DNA of 64,000 nucleotides, from positions 1 through 64,000 of the forward strand of contig NZ_LXRG01000173.1 of NCBI RefSeq assembly GCF_001651035.1. The letters are read 5' to 3'. The notes under the pieces are model-generated. The model saw only the letters and a program-made list of their open reading frames with translations. It ran no database searches and was not told the DNA's origin. The translations under genes were made by a program, and so were the position numbers. The stretch is from Halomonas sp. ALS9. Its GTDB lineage: Bacteria > Pseudomonadota > Gammaproteobacteria > Pseudomonadales > Halomonadaceae. Below are positions 1 through 7,733 of the stretch, piece after piece; the stretch's first letter is position 1; the number at the start of each line of letters is the position of its first letter.

Positions 1-216
1 GTCGGCATCAGCGTCAGAATCCGCATCAGCGTCAGAATCTGCATCGGCATCTGAGTCGGCATCCGCATCTGCGTCAGCGTCAGAATCCGCGTCTGCGTCT
101 GCGTCTGCGTCTGCATCTGCATCCGCATCGGCGTCAGCATCTGAGTCGGCATCCGCATCAGAATCTGCGTCAGAATCTGCATCTGCGTCTGCGTCTGCGT
201 CTGCATCGGCGTCCGT
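1..216 (-). repeat. Hexanucleotide repeat encoding Asp-Ala/Asp-Ser
   Basis: A degenerate 6-bp tandem repeat, GCGTCN or GCATCN on the plus strand, fills the first 216 bases. On the minus strand it encodes alternating Asp with Ala or Ser. It is in frame with the adhesin and continues past the left edge, so its total length is unknown. Confidence 0.9.
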
Positions 217-711
217 ATCATCTAGTTCATCTGAAGCAGCGGCCGCGCCATCATCAAACTCAACAAACTCAGCGCCCTCTAAGCCTCCTTCAGTCTCGAA
301 ACTTAGCGGGTCGGTTTCTTCAGCAATACGTGCAACGCGAACGAAGTCACTACCGCCGCCACCGCCGCCGGCGCCACCACCGGCAGCAGTCGCGTCAAGA
401 AGGTCGAGTAGATCACCCTCCTCGTCGTCAAGAGCGGCAAGTAGCGCGTCAAGGTCGTCGTCTTGGACACTGGCATCGGTGGCGACAATCGCGTCAATAT
501 CAAGTTCGGAAGTAACAGCAACTTCTTGGCCACCCTCGACAACGTTAGCGCCTGTTCCGTCGGCAAAGTCTAGCTCAACACGACCGTCCGCAGATGTGAT
601 GAGCGTTTCGCCCTCCTGAAGAACGTCGCCAATGCGCAGTTCGCGCAGGTTGCCGTCTTCGCCACGTGCCCAAGCCTGACCTGAAATCGCGATAACTGTT
701 GCCGTTGCCAT
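1..711 (-). CDS. LapA-type giant surface adhesin, N-terminal part (cut by window edge)
   Basis: This is the first 237 codons of a reading frame that leaves the left edge. The start is an ATG at 711 preceded by a GGAG ribosome site. Residues 1-105 resemble the N-terminal retention module of LapA-like type 1 secreted adhesins, opening with [15 protein letters not shown]. Residues 108-111 read TAAG inside a glycine-rich linker, which matches the known LapG protease site (cleavage between the two alanines) at nearly the same position as in Pseudomonas LapA. From about residue 166 the protein becomes an Asp-Ala/Asp-Ser dipeptide repeat. The secretion genes lie upstream on the same strand. In the LapA family the protein is held at the outer membrane and mediates biofilm attachment. 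The repeats and C-terminal RTX region are outside the window. Confidence 0.85.
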   Translation of the reverse strand, partial: MATATVIAISGQAWARGEDGNLRELRIGDVLQEGETLITSADGRVELDFADGTGANVVEGGQEVAVTSELDIDAIVATDASVQDDDLDALLAALDDEEGDLLDLLDATAAGGGAGGGGGGSDFVRVARIAEETDPLSFETEGGLEGAEFVEFDDGAAAASDELDDTDADADADADADADSDADSDADADSDADADADADADADADADADSDADADADADSDADADSDADADSDADAD

Positions 712-962
712 ATGCTGTTCTCCGCCCACCATTTAATAAAAGGGTCGCCGCTTTTTATTGAAGCCTAATGAAAATGGCTATTTGCGGCATTCTGAAGCAA
801 GCCTAGCCTTGATCAAGACGGTTTCATATTGTACCGGTGGACAATAGGGGCAAAGTGGCAGGAAAAAGAATGCAAGTGACTTTCAGGGCTGTCTTGGCAG
901 GCAAGGGGTTGTGTGCGGGGCAACTGTTCAGTAAAACCGATACAGGCATTTATGAGTAGTAG

Positions 963-2810
963 CTACTTTTTCTCCGAGCTCAAAATACGATGCAAGCCTG
1001 CAACATGATCTTGGTCAGCAAAAAAAGAATGACGATGTTCTATTGCACCATAAGCTTTTATAAGGCCGGCCATCATATTAAGCGCTCCAGAATCATTATT
1101 AGCCTGACAACGCTGACAAAATTCGTGTGCGCGCGCAGCCAAGGCAACGTAATCTGCGGCAATGGCGGGAGTGTCAAATTTAGACCAGGTTAGCTGGACA
1201 CGCGAGACTTCCCACTGACTTTCCATAACTTCAAGCACTTCGGCATGCAGTTTTGCTGATAATGGCCAGTAGGCCCCCGTCGTGTCATATACCCACCCCT
1301 GCCAGTCCATGAGCAGCATGTGGCTGTCTATATTTGCCATACGTGCGCTACTCGGATTTTGCACCGTCAGGCATTTGGGGATTCTTTCCACCTCAGCCAC
1401 CATTAATGGCCATAAATGCATAAAAAGCTCAACTTGAAAGCTTTCTTTATCCGAGTGCGTCAAATACGCAAAATGCGAAGCCTTTATTTTCTTCATACGC
1501 TCGGGTAAAGAGTCGAAAGTTGCTGTGTATTGAGCAATCAGCCGATCAGGTAATGGAACGTGAAACAGGCATTGACGCAGCTCATTCATCCAAGGTTTAC
1601 GTTCTTCTGAGTTTTTCCATTGAGGAAGTTTGTCGCCCACCTCCAACAATACAAAAGAGCACCAAGGCAAGCGACCGCTTTCCAGTAAAACAGGCACTGT
1701 AGGAATAGTGCCATAGCAATACCCGCTTACTTCTTTTAGAAGCGCAGCTTCATGAAGTGCTTCATTCTCCCGAGCAGGCACATAACATTTGAGCAATACA
1801 TAGCGTGGGGCACCGCCACCATCCGTATCTCGCACCAATACGTGCGCTATCGCCCGCCCATTTAGCAGACGACACTGTAAAACATCAAGATCGCCGTTAC
1901 AGTGCTGACGCTCAGCCAGCCAGGGTAATAGCCACTGCTTGAGAGTTGCTTGTTCAAAACGTTGAGCAAAATCAGTAATTGAAAACAGAGAGACCTGCTG
2001 AGAGCGGGGTAAAAGCAGCATATTAATCTGCTGAAAATACTTGATAATACTTAAGAAATTCACCAGCCCATTAATACTTGCCGCCATGAGCTGGCGCATA
2101 CTCAGCAACAGTATAAATAGCGTCAGGAGCGGCCGCATAGTGCCATTTAGGTAATCCAAAACTATGATCAAAAAACCCAGTACAAAACTGACATTGATCA
2201 CGGTAAGCACGTTGCCCTGCAGCATGCCTTGGATTTTCTGCACTCTTTCAAAGCGATAGTAAAAGCAAACTACTATTACCAACCCAAGCACACATACCAC
2301 TGCCAATAGCGCTAACAGGGGATGCAGAAGTGCGATCAACAGACAAAATAGCAGTGCAATAACCGTTGATGATATGGCGCCTATCACAACACTCAGTACA
2401 CGGTTGCCAAGTAAGCGGTGATTAGTAACCAAGCGTGTTTTATTTAAGTGCTGCAGTATCGTGGCCGAAAGACTCGCGACGGCCTTTTTAACCAGCCATT
2501 GGAGAAGGGCATAGGAGCAAAAACAGAGTACTGCCAAGGCTATCAGCACCGCTATTTTTCCACTGTCATTATCTGCCCCAGGCACCCAGCCATCGATGCG
2601 GCTATGGCCGGTTATTAGCACTTGAAGTAGTTGCCAGGGGAGCACTAGGCTTGCCAATAGCATTACTTGGCTGACGATCTGCATCAACAGGATAGCGACC
2701 ACGCGCCAGCGAAATGGCCACAGCACCGCGCGTGCCAGCGCTACCATTAAGCCGCGAACTTGATCACTATGAATCTCACCCATCTCACTGCGTGCCGCTA
2801 GGTTGCTCAT
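963..2810 (-). CDS. Membrane protein with ABC-exporter-like helices fused to a kinase-like domain
   Basis: A 615-residue protein I cannot assign to a named family. Residues 36-68, 84-108, 140-185 and 200-255 are strongly hydrophobic and spaced like the membrane half of an ABC exporter, but no Walker A or ABC signature follows. Instead, residues 305-520 look like a degenerate aminoglycoside-phosphotransferase/kinase fold: a strand ending in VLLKCY (Lys 341), a following helix with Glu, a hinge-like SFVLLE, and MDWQ at 501-504 in the place of the metal-binding Asp. The usual HxDxxxxN catalytic loop is not recognisable. The start overlaps the upstream gene's stop as ATGA, so the two are probably translationally coupled. 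A 251-bp gap separates it from the adhesin. The membrane topology is fairly clear; the kinase resemblance is inference. Confidence 0.6.
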   Translation of the reverse strand: MSNLAARSEMGEIHSDQVRGLMVALARAVLWPFRWRVVAILLMQIVSQVMLLASLVLPWQLLQVLITGHSRIDGWVPGADNDSGKIAVLIALAVLCFCSYALLQWLVKKAVASLSATILQHLNKTRLVTNHRLLGNRVLSVVIGAISSTVIALLFCLLIALLHPLLALLAVVCVLGLVIVVCFYYRFERVQKIQGMLQGNVLTVINVSFVLGFLIIVLDYLNGTMRPLLTLFILLLSMRQLMAASINGLVNFLSIIKYFQQINMLLLPRSQQVSLFSITDFAQRFEQATLKQWLLPWLAERQHCNGDLDVLQCRLLNGRAIAHVLVRDTDGGGAPRYVLLKCYVPARENEALHEAALLKEVSGYCYGTIPTVPVLLESGRLPWCSFVLLEVGDKLPQWKNSEERKPWMNELRQCLFHVPLPDRLIAQYTATFDSLPERMKKIKASHFAYLTHSDKESFQVELFMHLWPLMVAEVERIPKCLTVQNPSSARMANIDSHMLLMDWQGWVYDTTGAYWPLSAKLHAEVLEVMESQWEVSRVQLTWSKFDTPAIAADYVALAARAHEFCQRCQANNDSGALNMMAGLIKAYGAIEHRHSFFADQDHVAGLHRILSSEKK

Positions 2811-3829
2811 CGCTCAGCCATTGGCTCTATAAGTTGCATAAATACGCGTAACTCGTCCGGCTGATTTGCTATCGGCATATAGGTTGAAACGGCATGGTGC
2901 ACTGCGGATAAAATGACCTCGTTATGGCGCAGACTGCGCTGCTCTGCTTCTGCCCAACCATACTCAGGCCATTGTTCTTGTTGAGACAACGCTGCACCGG
3001 CCTCATCCAGGGAAGCAAAAAGTAGCGGCAGGAATGTGCTCCCATAGAATTCGGTCGCTACTACCTGGCTGCCATCATGGTAACGTTTATCACGAAGCGC
3101 GTCGGGAATGGATTTAATTGCTTGGGCATCAAGCAGATAAAACAATCGCTGCCAAAATGGCGCTGCGCCATAGCTCTCTTGCAACAACCTCTCAAGTGCC
3201 TCGACACTCGCAGGCAAGGGAGGCCCCTCTTGTAAATTTCCTCTCAATAGCGATTCCGACCAGCGAGCCAATCCTTCATGCACCCAACCCTGCTTGAACA
3301 TCATGTGCGCGTTTTGGTACAGATGAAATAGCTCATGTGCAGGGGTTAGGTTTTGTGCTGCATCCACTTGCCCACCCAGTGCCATGCGAATATGACAACC
3401 TGGCGAGGCAGCGCTGCGCACAACTTCGTCATAAGCCTGACCGCCACGTGTTTGATCCGCACGTAAAATCACCATAATGAAGCCCGCACGCTGATAGCGT
3501 GGCATATGCAAGGGTGGTGTGAGGCCCAATACTTCGCTATAGAGTGCATCGGCAGCCCTCAGCTGAATTTCCAGATCATCAAGCCGCGTAGAAGGTAGTT
3601 CCGCACTCGGTTCAGGGCTCTCGACAAAGAAGTGCATGGCATTAACACCCTTTGCAGGCTTCGGCTCATTTTCCAACGGCTCAAGCAATCTATCACGCTG
3701 TAGGTAATAGCATTCGCCGACTTCGGACTGCGAATGAGCAGTATCAAGGGTTAGCAACGCCACACAAAACAGGAGCAGAGCCCCCCACCCATACCGAGCT
3801 ATCGAGACGTAGTTACAGATAGCCGTCAT
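2807..3829 (-). CDS. Secreted HExxH (gluzincin-like) putative metallopeptidase
   Basis: A 340-residue protein with an N-terminal signal sequence: a hydrophobic stretch at about residues 13-29, then AHS before a likely cleavage near residue 33. It contains HELFH at 165-169, a textbook zinc-binding HExxH, followed about 16 residues later by EGLARWSE, where Glu 185 could be the third ligand as in gluzincins. This predicts a periplasmic or outer-membrane-facing zinc peptidase; the substrate is unknown. It overlaps both neighbours by ATGA junctions, so it is the middle gene of a coupled trio with the MurF-like fusion upstream and the kinase-like membrane protein downstream. The location next to an adhesin suggests a role in envelope or adhesin processing, but that is inference. 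Confidence 0.65.
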   Translation of the reverse strand: MTAICNYVSIARYGWGALLLFCVALLTLDTAHSQSEVGECYYLQRDRLLEPLENEPKPAKGVNAMHFFVESPEPSAELPSTRLDDLEIQLRAADALYSEVLGLTPPLHMPRYQRAGFIMVILRADQTRGGQAYDEVVRSAASPGCHIRMALGGQVDAAQNLTPAHELFHLYQNAHMMFKQGWVHEGLARWSESLLRGNLQEGPPLPASVEALERLLQESYGAAPFWQRLFYLLDAQAIKSIPDALRDKRYHDGSQVVATEFYGSTFLPLLFASLDEAGAALSQQEQWPEYGWAEAEQRSLRHNEVILSAVHHAVSTYMPIANQPDELRVFMQLIEPMAER

Positions 3830-6800
3830 GATGAAAAAAGCGTGTGCAACCCAATGCCATGGGAAGCCTTAACAAGCACACAATCTTGAGGTTTTAAGTG
3901 TCCAGGTAGAGCTGTTTCTAGTGCTTTGACATCCGCAAAGTGAAACACGCCGGCGGCCTCCCCTCCCAGTAATGGGGCTAAGGCTTGGCAATTTTGTCCA
4001 CATAGCAGTATCTGCCTAACCGGTAGTGCAGTAAGTATGGGAACAAGTTCCAGGTGCAGAGCCTCTGCCTCTGAGCCAAGCTCCAGCATATCACCGAGAA
4101 TTAATAACTTCTGGTTAGCTTGTACGGACAGCGCGGAGAAAGCCTCCAGCGCCATACGCATCGATAGAGGATTGGCATTATAAGCTTCATCGTACACAGT
4201 GATCGCCACTCCGTGGTAATCAATGGATCTCACTTCACCTCTGCCTGCCACCGCCTGAAAAGACGCTAGGCGGGGCACTATTATGTCTAGAGGAAGGTTA
4301 TCGTGCCTAGCCACTGCCAGTACCGCCATGGCATTGAGCAGCATATGACGTCCAATGGCGCTCATGCAGAGCTCATACGAAGTGCCATCAAGCTTAATGC
4401 GCCCGCTGTTGCCTGCAAACTCAAGCATGCGTATGTCAGCGTCAACATGTTCGCCAAAACTGACGACCTTTAGGTGGTAGCTCCTTGCCTGCTCCGCAAG
4501 ATAAGTATAGTGCGGCATATCACGATAGAGAATGGCGACCCCATTGGGGGGCATACTCTGAAAAATAAGCGCTTTCTTACGGGCAATTTCGTCCAACGAG
4601 TGGTGATAGGCTAGATGCGAAGCAGCGATATTCGTAATAATAGCGATATCAGGGCGAGCAAGTTCCGTATTGTAAGCCATGGAACCGATGGCCATTTCAA
4701 CCACCCAGTAGTGTGCCTCTTGGGGCATTGAAGCAATGTTCCAGGCAATGCCAATAGGAAGATTGGCACTGCCTTGCGTTTGCCCTACTAAACTGTTGTA
4801 GCTCAGCGCATGGGCTAGCATTGCCACCGCCGTTGTTTTGCCTGCGCTTCCAGTAATACCAACGACGCGGCCAGCATAACAGCGCCGTTGTCGCTGCCCG
4901 ATGGCCAGTGTCGCAGCCCGCACATCGCGCACTTTTAACACGGGAATGCCGATATCGCGATACGCCTCGCCATCATCACAAAGCACTGCAGAAGCACCTT
5001 TAGTGACTAGTGACTTCACCGCCGCAAATGGCAAAAAACCTTTCTCCATTTCCTTACCCCGAGCGACAACCACCTGCCCAGGTTGAAAGGATTTTGGCCA
5101 ACAGCATAATCCTCTTGCCAGCCACTTATCCGGTGGTGCTGATACCCATGTTCCCTCAGTTGCCGAAGCCATAGCCTCAGCATCAAGCCTATTCTTTAGC
5201 GGGGGCTTGATGCTGGCATATTCGCCTTTGCGAAGCATCTGCTGATAAGCGACCAACCCAGAAAGGTAGTGTTCTACATCGTCAATCCTTACGCGAAAAC
5301 TGTGGTGGCGAATAAAAAAACCATCCACGATAGTAGCGGGTGCCTTAAAGTACATAGCGACTTCCGGCCAGAAAAAACCATTCAAAAGATAGTTCGCCCT
5401 GGTATGCAGTGCCCGGTAAAACGCATTGACATCAAACCCATTCAGCACATCGACTAAATCAGGGCGTGTCTCCAGCTTGAGCAGCGTCTTGTGAAACGCC
5501 ATTGCCAGCTCAAGCAGCGTGGGAAAAGTGGTGATCCGCTCACGAATAAAATCGACATAGCCCGCGATATTGCGCACCGCAAACGCGAAATATTTCCGCT
5601 CTGGTCGATGCGTCACTAACTCATTTGAGCAGTAGGCAAGCCAGTGGTCATGCGCCTTTTCGTGCCCATTGGCGATAAAGTAGTCAAACGCTTTGACCAC
5701 GCAGTCCAGCCAACGACTATTGCGGGTATGGTCGTAAAGCCGCATCAGAGCAAATGCAGCTTCACCATCGTAATAAATTATTCGTGTCTTTTCCTTGACC
5801 GATAAATCTGCAGCGTTGAGTACATGCACAAAGCTACCATCGGCTTCCTGCATTCGTACAATACCCAGCGCTAGCGCATCTGCCAGATCAGCATAACCAT
5901 CGTCTCCTGTGACCTGGTGATACTTTACCAACGCCAGAATAGCGACCGCGTTGGCTCCCAGCTTGATGATATTGCCTGTATCCACCACATAGGCTGCCCC
6001 TTGGCGATGAATAATAAACTGGGAACATATGCCATTAAGCGCCCAAGATATCTGTTGGCGTATCCGTTTAAGCTGCTCATCATTTAAAAGCCGTTGATCC
6101 GAGCAAGCCTCATAGCCTTCCAATAACGCATAGGTACTACTGGCGTGGCGCAACACATTGTAGGTATTGATGCGGCGGTCAAAGCAGGGGAAATAGCCAT
6201 ACACATAGCGACCATCCTGCCCCACCTGCTTGCCCAAAAAGCGTGTAGAACGAGCTATCAACTCCCCCGAGGAATCCATTGTCAGAGGTGGAGCCTCTCG
6301 CCTACCCCAACGCCTAGGCTGGGTATCCAGAGCATGTACACTTGGCGTTTCACCGCTAACGTCTAGAAACACGCCAGCAGTGGAAAAGCTCCATACCGGC
6401 ATATTATCGGCAAAATCCGGCATTTGGCTGGAACCATGACGTGCTTTTATAAAACGCTCAAGGTTAGCCTGGTTAACTTCAGCGTGCGCAACCCGATTGC
6501 CTGCATACAAACAGGCATTGGCATTGAGCTCCATCTCTGTCAGCAAGAGTCGAGGAAATTTCTTACCCACAAACGCTAAGCCGCTACGACAATAGTTACG
6601 CTTGCAGCGCTGAATCTCCTGTTTCAGCGCCTGCCACTGCCACTCGCGCACGGCAAAAGCCCATTCCAACCGACACCACACCAAAGGGTGGGAAAACTTT
6701 CGCTCCAGCCGTGTCAATGCTTGCTTCAAAGTGGGTACTAACACCGCCCAGTTGCCTGCCTGCAAGCTATTCAAATCAAGCTGCATAGACGTGACTTGTG

Positions 6801-7005
6801 CACGTTCATAGCCATCACTTACTGAAATCAACATTACCTGCGAAAATTCCGCAAGCCGTGCGTGCCTGTCCAGCCACATAGGCATCACAACGTCGCCCAT
6901 ATTCTCCAACGCAAGCGAAAGCTCAGCCGATCGGGCAGCAGGCTCAATACTCGACTTACTTAATGGAAGCGAGCTATCCAATGAAGAATTTTTAATACCC
7001 GGCAT
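3826..7005 (-). CDS. Helical-toroid domain fused to a MurF-like Mur ligase
   Basis: About 1059 residues. Three parts are visible: an N-terminal region of about 250 residues with no recognised family; residues 250-600 with repeating helical pairs resembling an alpha/alpha toroid (motifs such as GANAVAILALVKYH and YYDGEAAFALMRLY); and residues 615 to the end, a complete Mur ligase. The ligase part has GITGSAGKTT as the ATP loop, ITNIAASHL, DEAYNANP and GDMLELG, all characteristic of MurF. The C-terminal MurF motif is altered to KASHG. MurF joins D-Ala-D-Ala to the UDP-MurNAc peptide, but a toroid fusion beside an adhesin is not a normal murF in the dcw cluster, so this enzyme probably ligates another amino acid or peptide. 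The start is uncertain: ATG at 7005 or an in-frame TTG at 7017, neither with a strong ribosome site. Confidence 0.7.
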   Translation of the reverse strand: MPGIKNSSLDSSLPLSKSSIEPAARSAELSLALENMGDVVMPMWLDRHARLAEFSQVMLISVSDGYERAQVTSMQLDLNSLQAGNWAVLVPTLKQALTRLERKFSHPLVWCRLEWAFAVREWQWQALKQEIQRCKRNYCRSGLAFVGKKFPRLLLTEMELNANACLYAGNRVAHAEVNQANLERFIKARHGSSQMPDFADNMPVWSFSTAGVFLDVSGETPSVHALDTQPRRWGRREAPPLTMDSSGELIARSTRFLGKQVGQDGRYVYGYFPCFDRRINTYNVLRHASSTYALLEGYEACSDQRLLNDEQLKRIRQQISWALNGICSQFIIHRQGAAYVVDTGNIIKLGANAVAILALVKYHQVTGDDGYADLADALALGIVRMQEADGSFVHVLNAADLSVKEKTRIIYYDGEAAFALMRLYDHTRNSRWLDCVVKAFDYFIANGHEKAHDHWLAYCSNELVTHRPERKYFAFAVRNIAGYVDFIRERITTFPTLLELAMAFHKTLLKLETRPDLVDVLNGFDVNAFYRALHTRANYLLNGFFWPEVAMYFKAPATIVDGFFIRHHSFRVRIDDVEHYLSGLVAYQQMLRKGEYASIKPPLKNRLDAEAMASATEGTWVSAPPDKWLARGLCCWPKSFQPGQVVVARGKEMEKGFLPFAAVKSLVTKGASAVLCDDGEAYRDIGIPVLKVRDVRAATLAIGQRQRRCYAGRVVGITGSAGKTTAVAMLAHALSYNSLVGQTQGSANLPIGIAWNIASMPQEAHYWVVEMAIGSMAYNTELARPDIAIITNIAASHLAYHHSLDEIARKKALIFQSMPPNGVAILYRDMPHYTYLAEQARSYHLKVVSFGEHVDADIRMLEFAGNSGRIKLDGTSYELCMSAIGRHMLLNAMAVLAVARHDNLPLDIIVPRLASFQAVAGRGEVRSIDYHGVAITVYDEAYNANPLSMRMALEAFSALSVQANQKLLILGDMLELGSEAEALHLELVPILTALPVRQILLCGQNCQALAPLLGGEAAGVFHFADVKALETALPGHLKPQDCVLVKASHGIGLHTLFSS

Positions 7006-7100
7006 TAAGTTGCTCAATAATGGAGGCTAATGTGAGGGTCAGAAACGTATCGAATAAGCGCTGAAAGATATCGAGATGCTGCCTGCGCTAAGTTATAAAA

Positions 7101-7733
7101 TTAAAAGCGCTCGGGAACACGTTCCATTATCGGTGCCAGCTTTAGAATAAGCTGTAAGCGATCTCGAACGGCCAGTTTTTTGAAAATAGCAGTGAGGTGC
7201 GCTTTTACTGTACGCTCAGTAATGTCTAGCTGCCGTGCAACTTCTTTATTTGTTGCGCCCCGCACCACAGCAAGTGCTACGCCTCGCTCACGGTCGGTTA
7301 AGTTCCCAAGCTGCGCTGTATTGAAATGGCCGCCACCTTCAGCACGTTGCTGAAGTGCTTTAAAGGAGCCCCCTAACACTTTAGCAAGCAACTCTTGACC
7401 AACCCAGACGCCTTGGTTAGTAACCACCACTGCCACCTGCTGAAGCACCTCTGGCGCCGCAAGCGTATGAACATATCCCCGCGCTCCCAGATCCAATGAC
7501 CTCAACGCTTCACGGTCATCCGGCGAATAACTTAGCACAACGACAATAGCCCCCTTGGCAGTTATAGCACCTATAAGTTCTGACCAAGATTCAACCGTTG
7601 TAGACAGCCACACCACATCATTAGGCTGTGCTTTACCAATAAATACATCCGGTCTGGAGGCTATCATCTCGGGAAACGCTTTTTTCCAACGCGCTTTTAA
7701 GTTTCCGTCCGTTGTTATGAACCAGTGTTTCAT
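7101..7733 (-). CDS. LuxR-family regulator with a degenerate receiver domain
   Basis: A 210-residue protein. The C-terminal 65 residues form a LuxR/NarL-type DNA-binding domain (LTDRERGVALAVVRGATNKE, then ERTVKAHLTAIFKKL). The N-terminal 120 residues have receiver-like spacing, but the strand that normally ends in the phospho-accepting Asp reads DVVWLSTT, so Ser appears to replace it. Phosphorylation control is therefore doubtful. The start overlaps the stop of the LapC-like adaptor by one base (TGATG), placing it in the secretion operon, and it precedes the unknown gene trio by 84-96 bases. It probably regulates the adhesin locus; this is inferred from position. Confidence 0.8.
   Translation of the reverse strand: MKHWFITTDGNLKARWKKAFPEMIASRPDVFIGKAQPNDVVWLSTTVESWSELIGAITAKGAIVVVLSYSPDDREALRSLDLGARGYVHTLAAPEVLQQVAVVVTNQGVWVGQELLAKVLGGSFKALQQRAEGGGHFNTAQLGNLTDRERGVALAVVRGATNKEVARQLDITERTVKAHLTAIFKKLAVRDRLQLILKLAPIMERVPERF

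Noticed and set aside
1-216. Dense short repeats that at first look like a CRISPR or satellite array
   Set aside because: The units are 6 bp with no unique spacers and are in frame with the adhesin, encoding Asp-Ala and Asp-Ser.
303-566. 87-codon minus-strand open frame
   Set aside because: It is a shifted frame inside the adhesin N-terminus, which has the ribosome site, retention-module similarity and TAAG motif.
990-1193. 67-codon plus-strand open frame
   Set aside because: It lies antisense within the 615-residue membrane protein gene and has no ribosome site or recognisable product.
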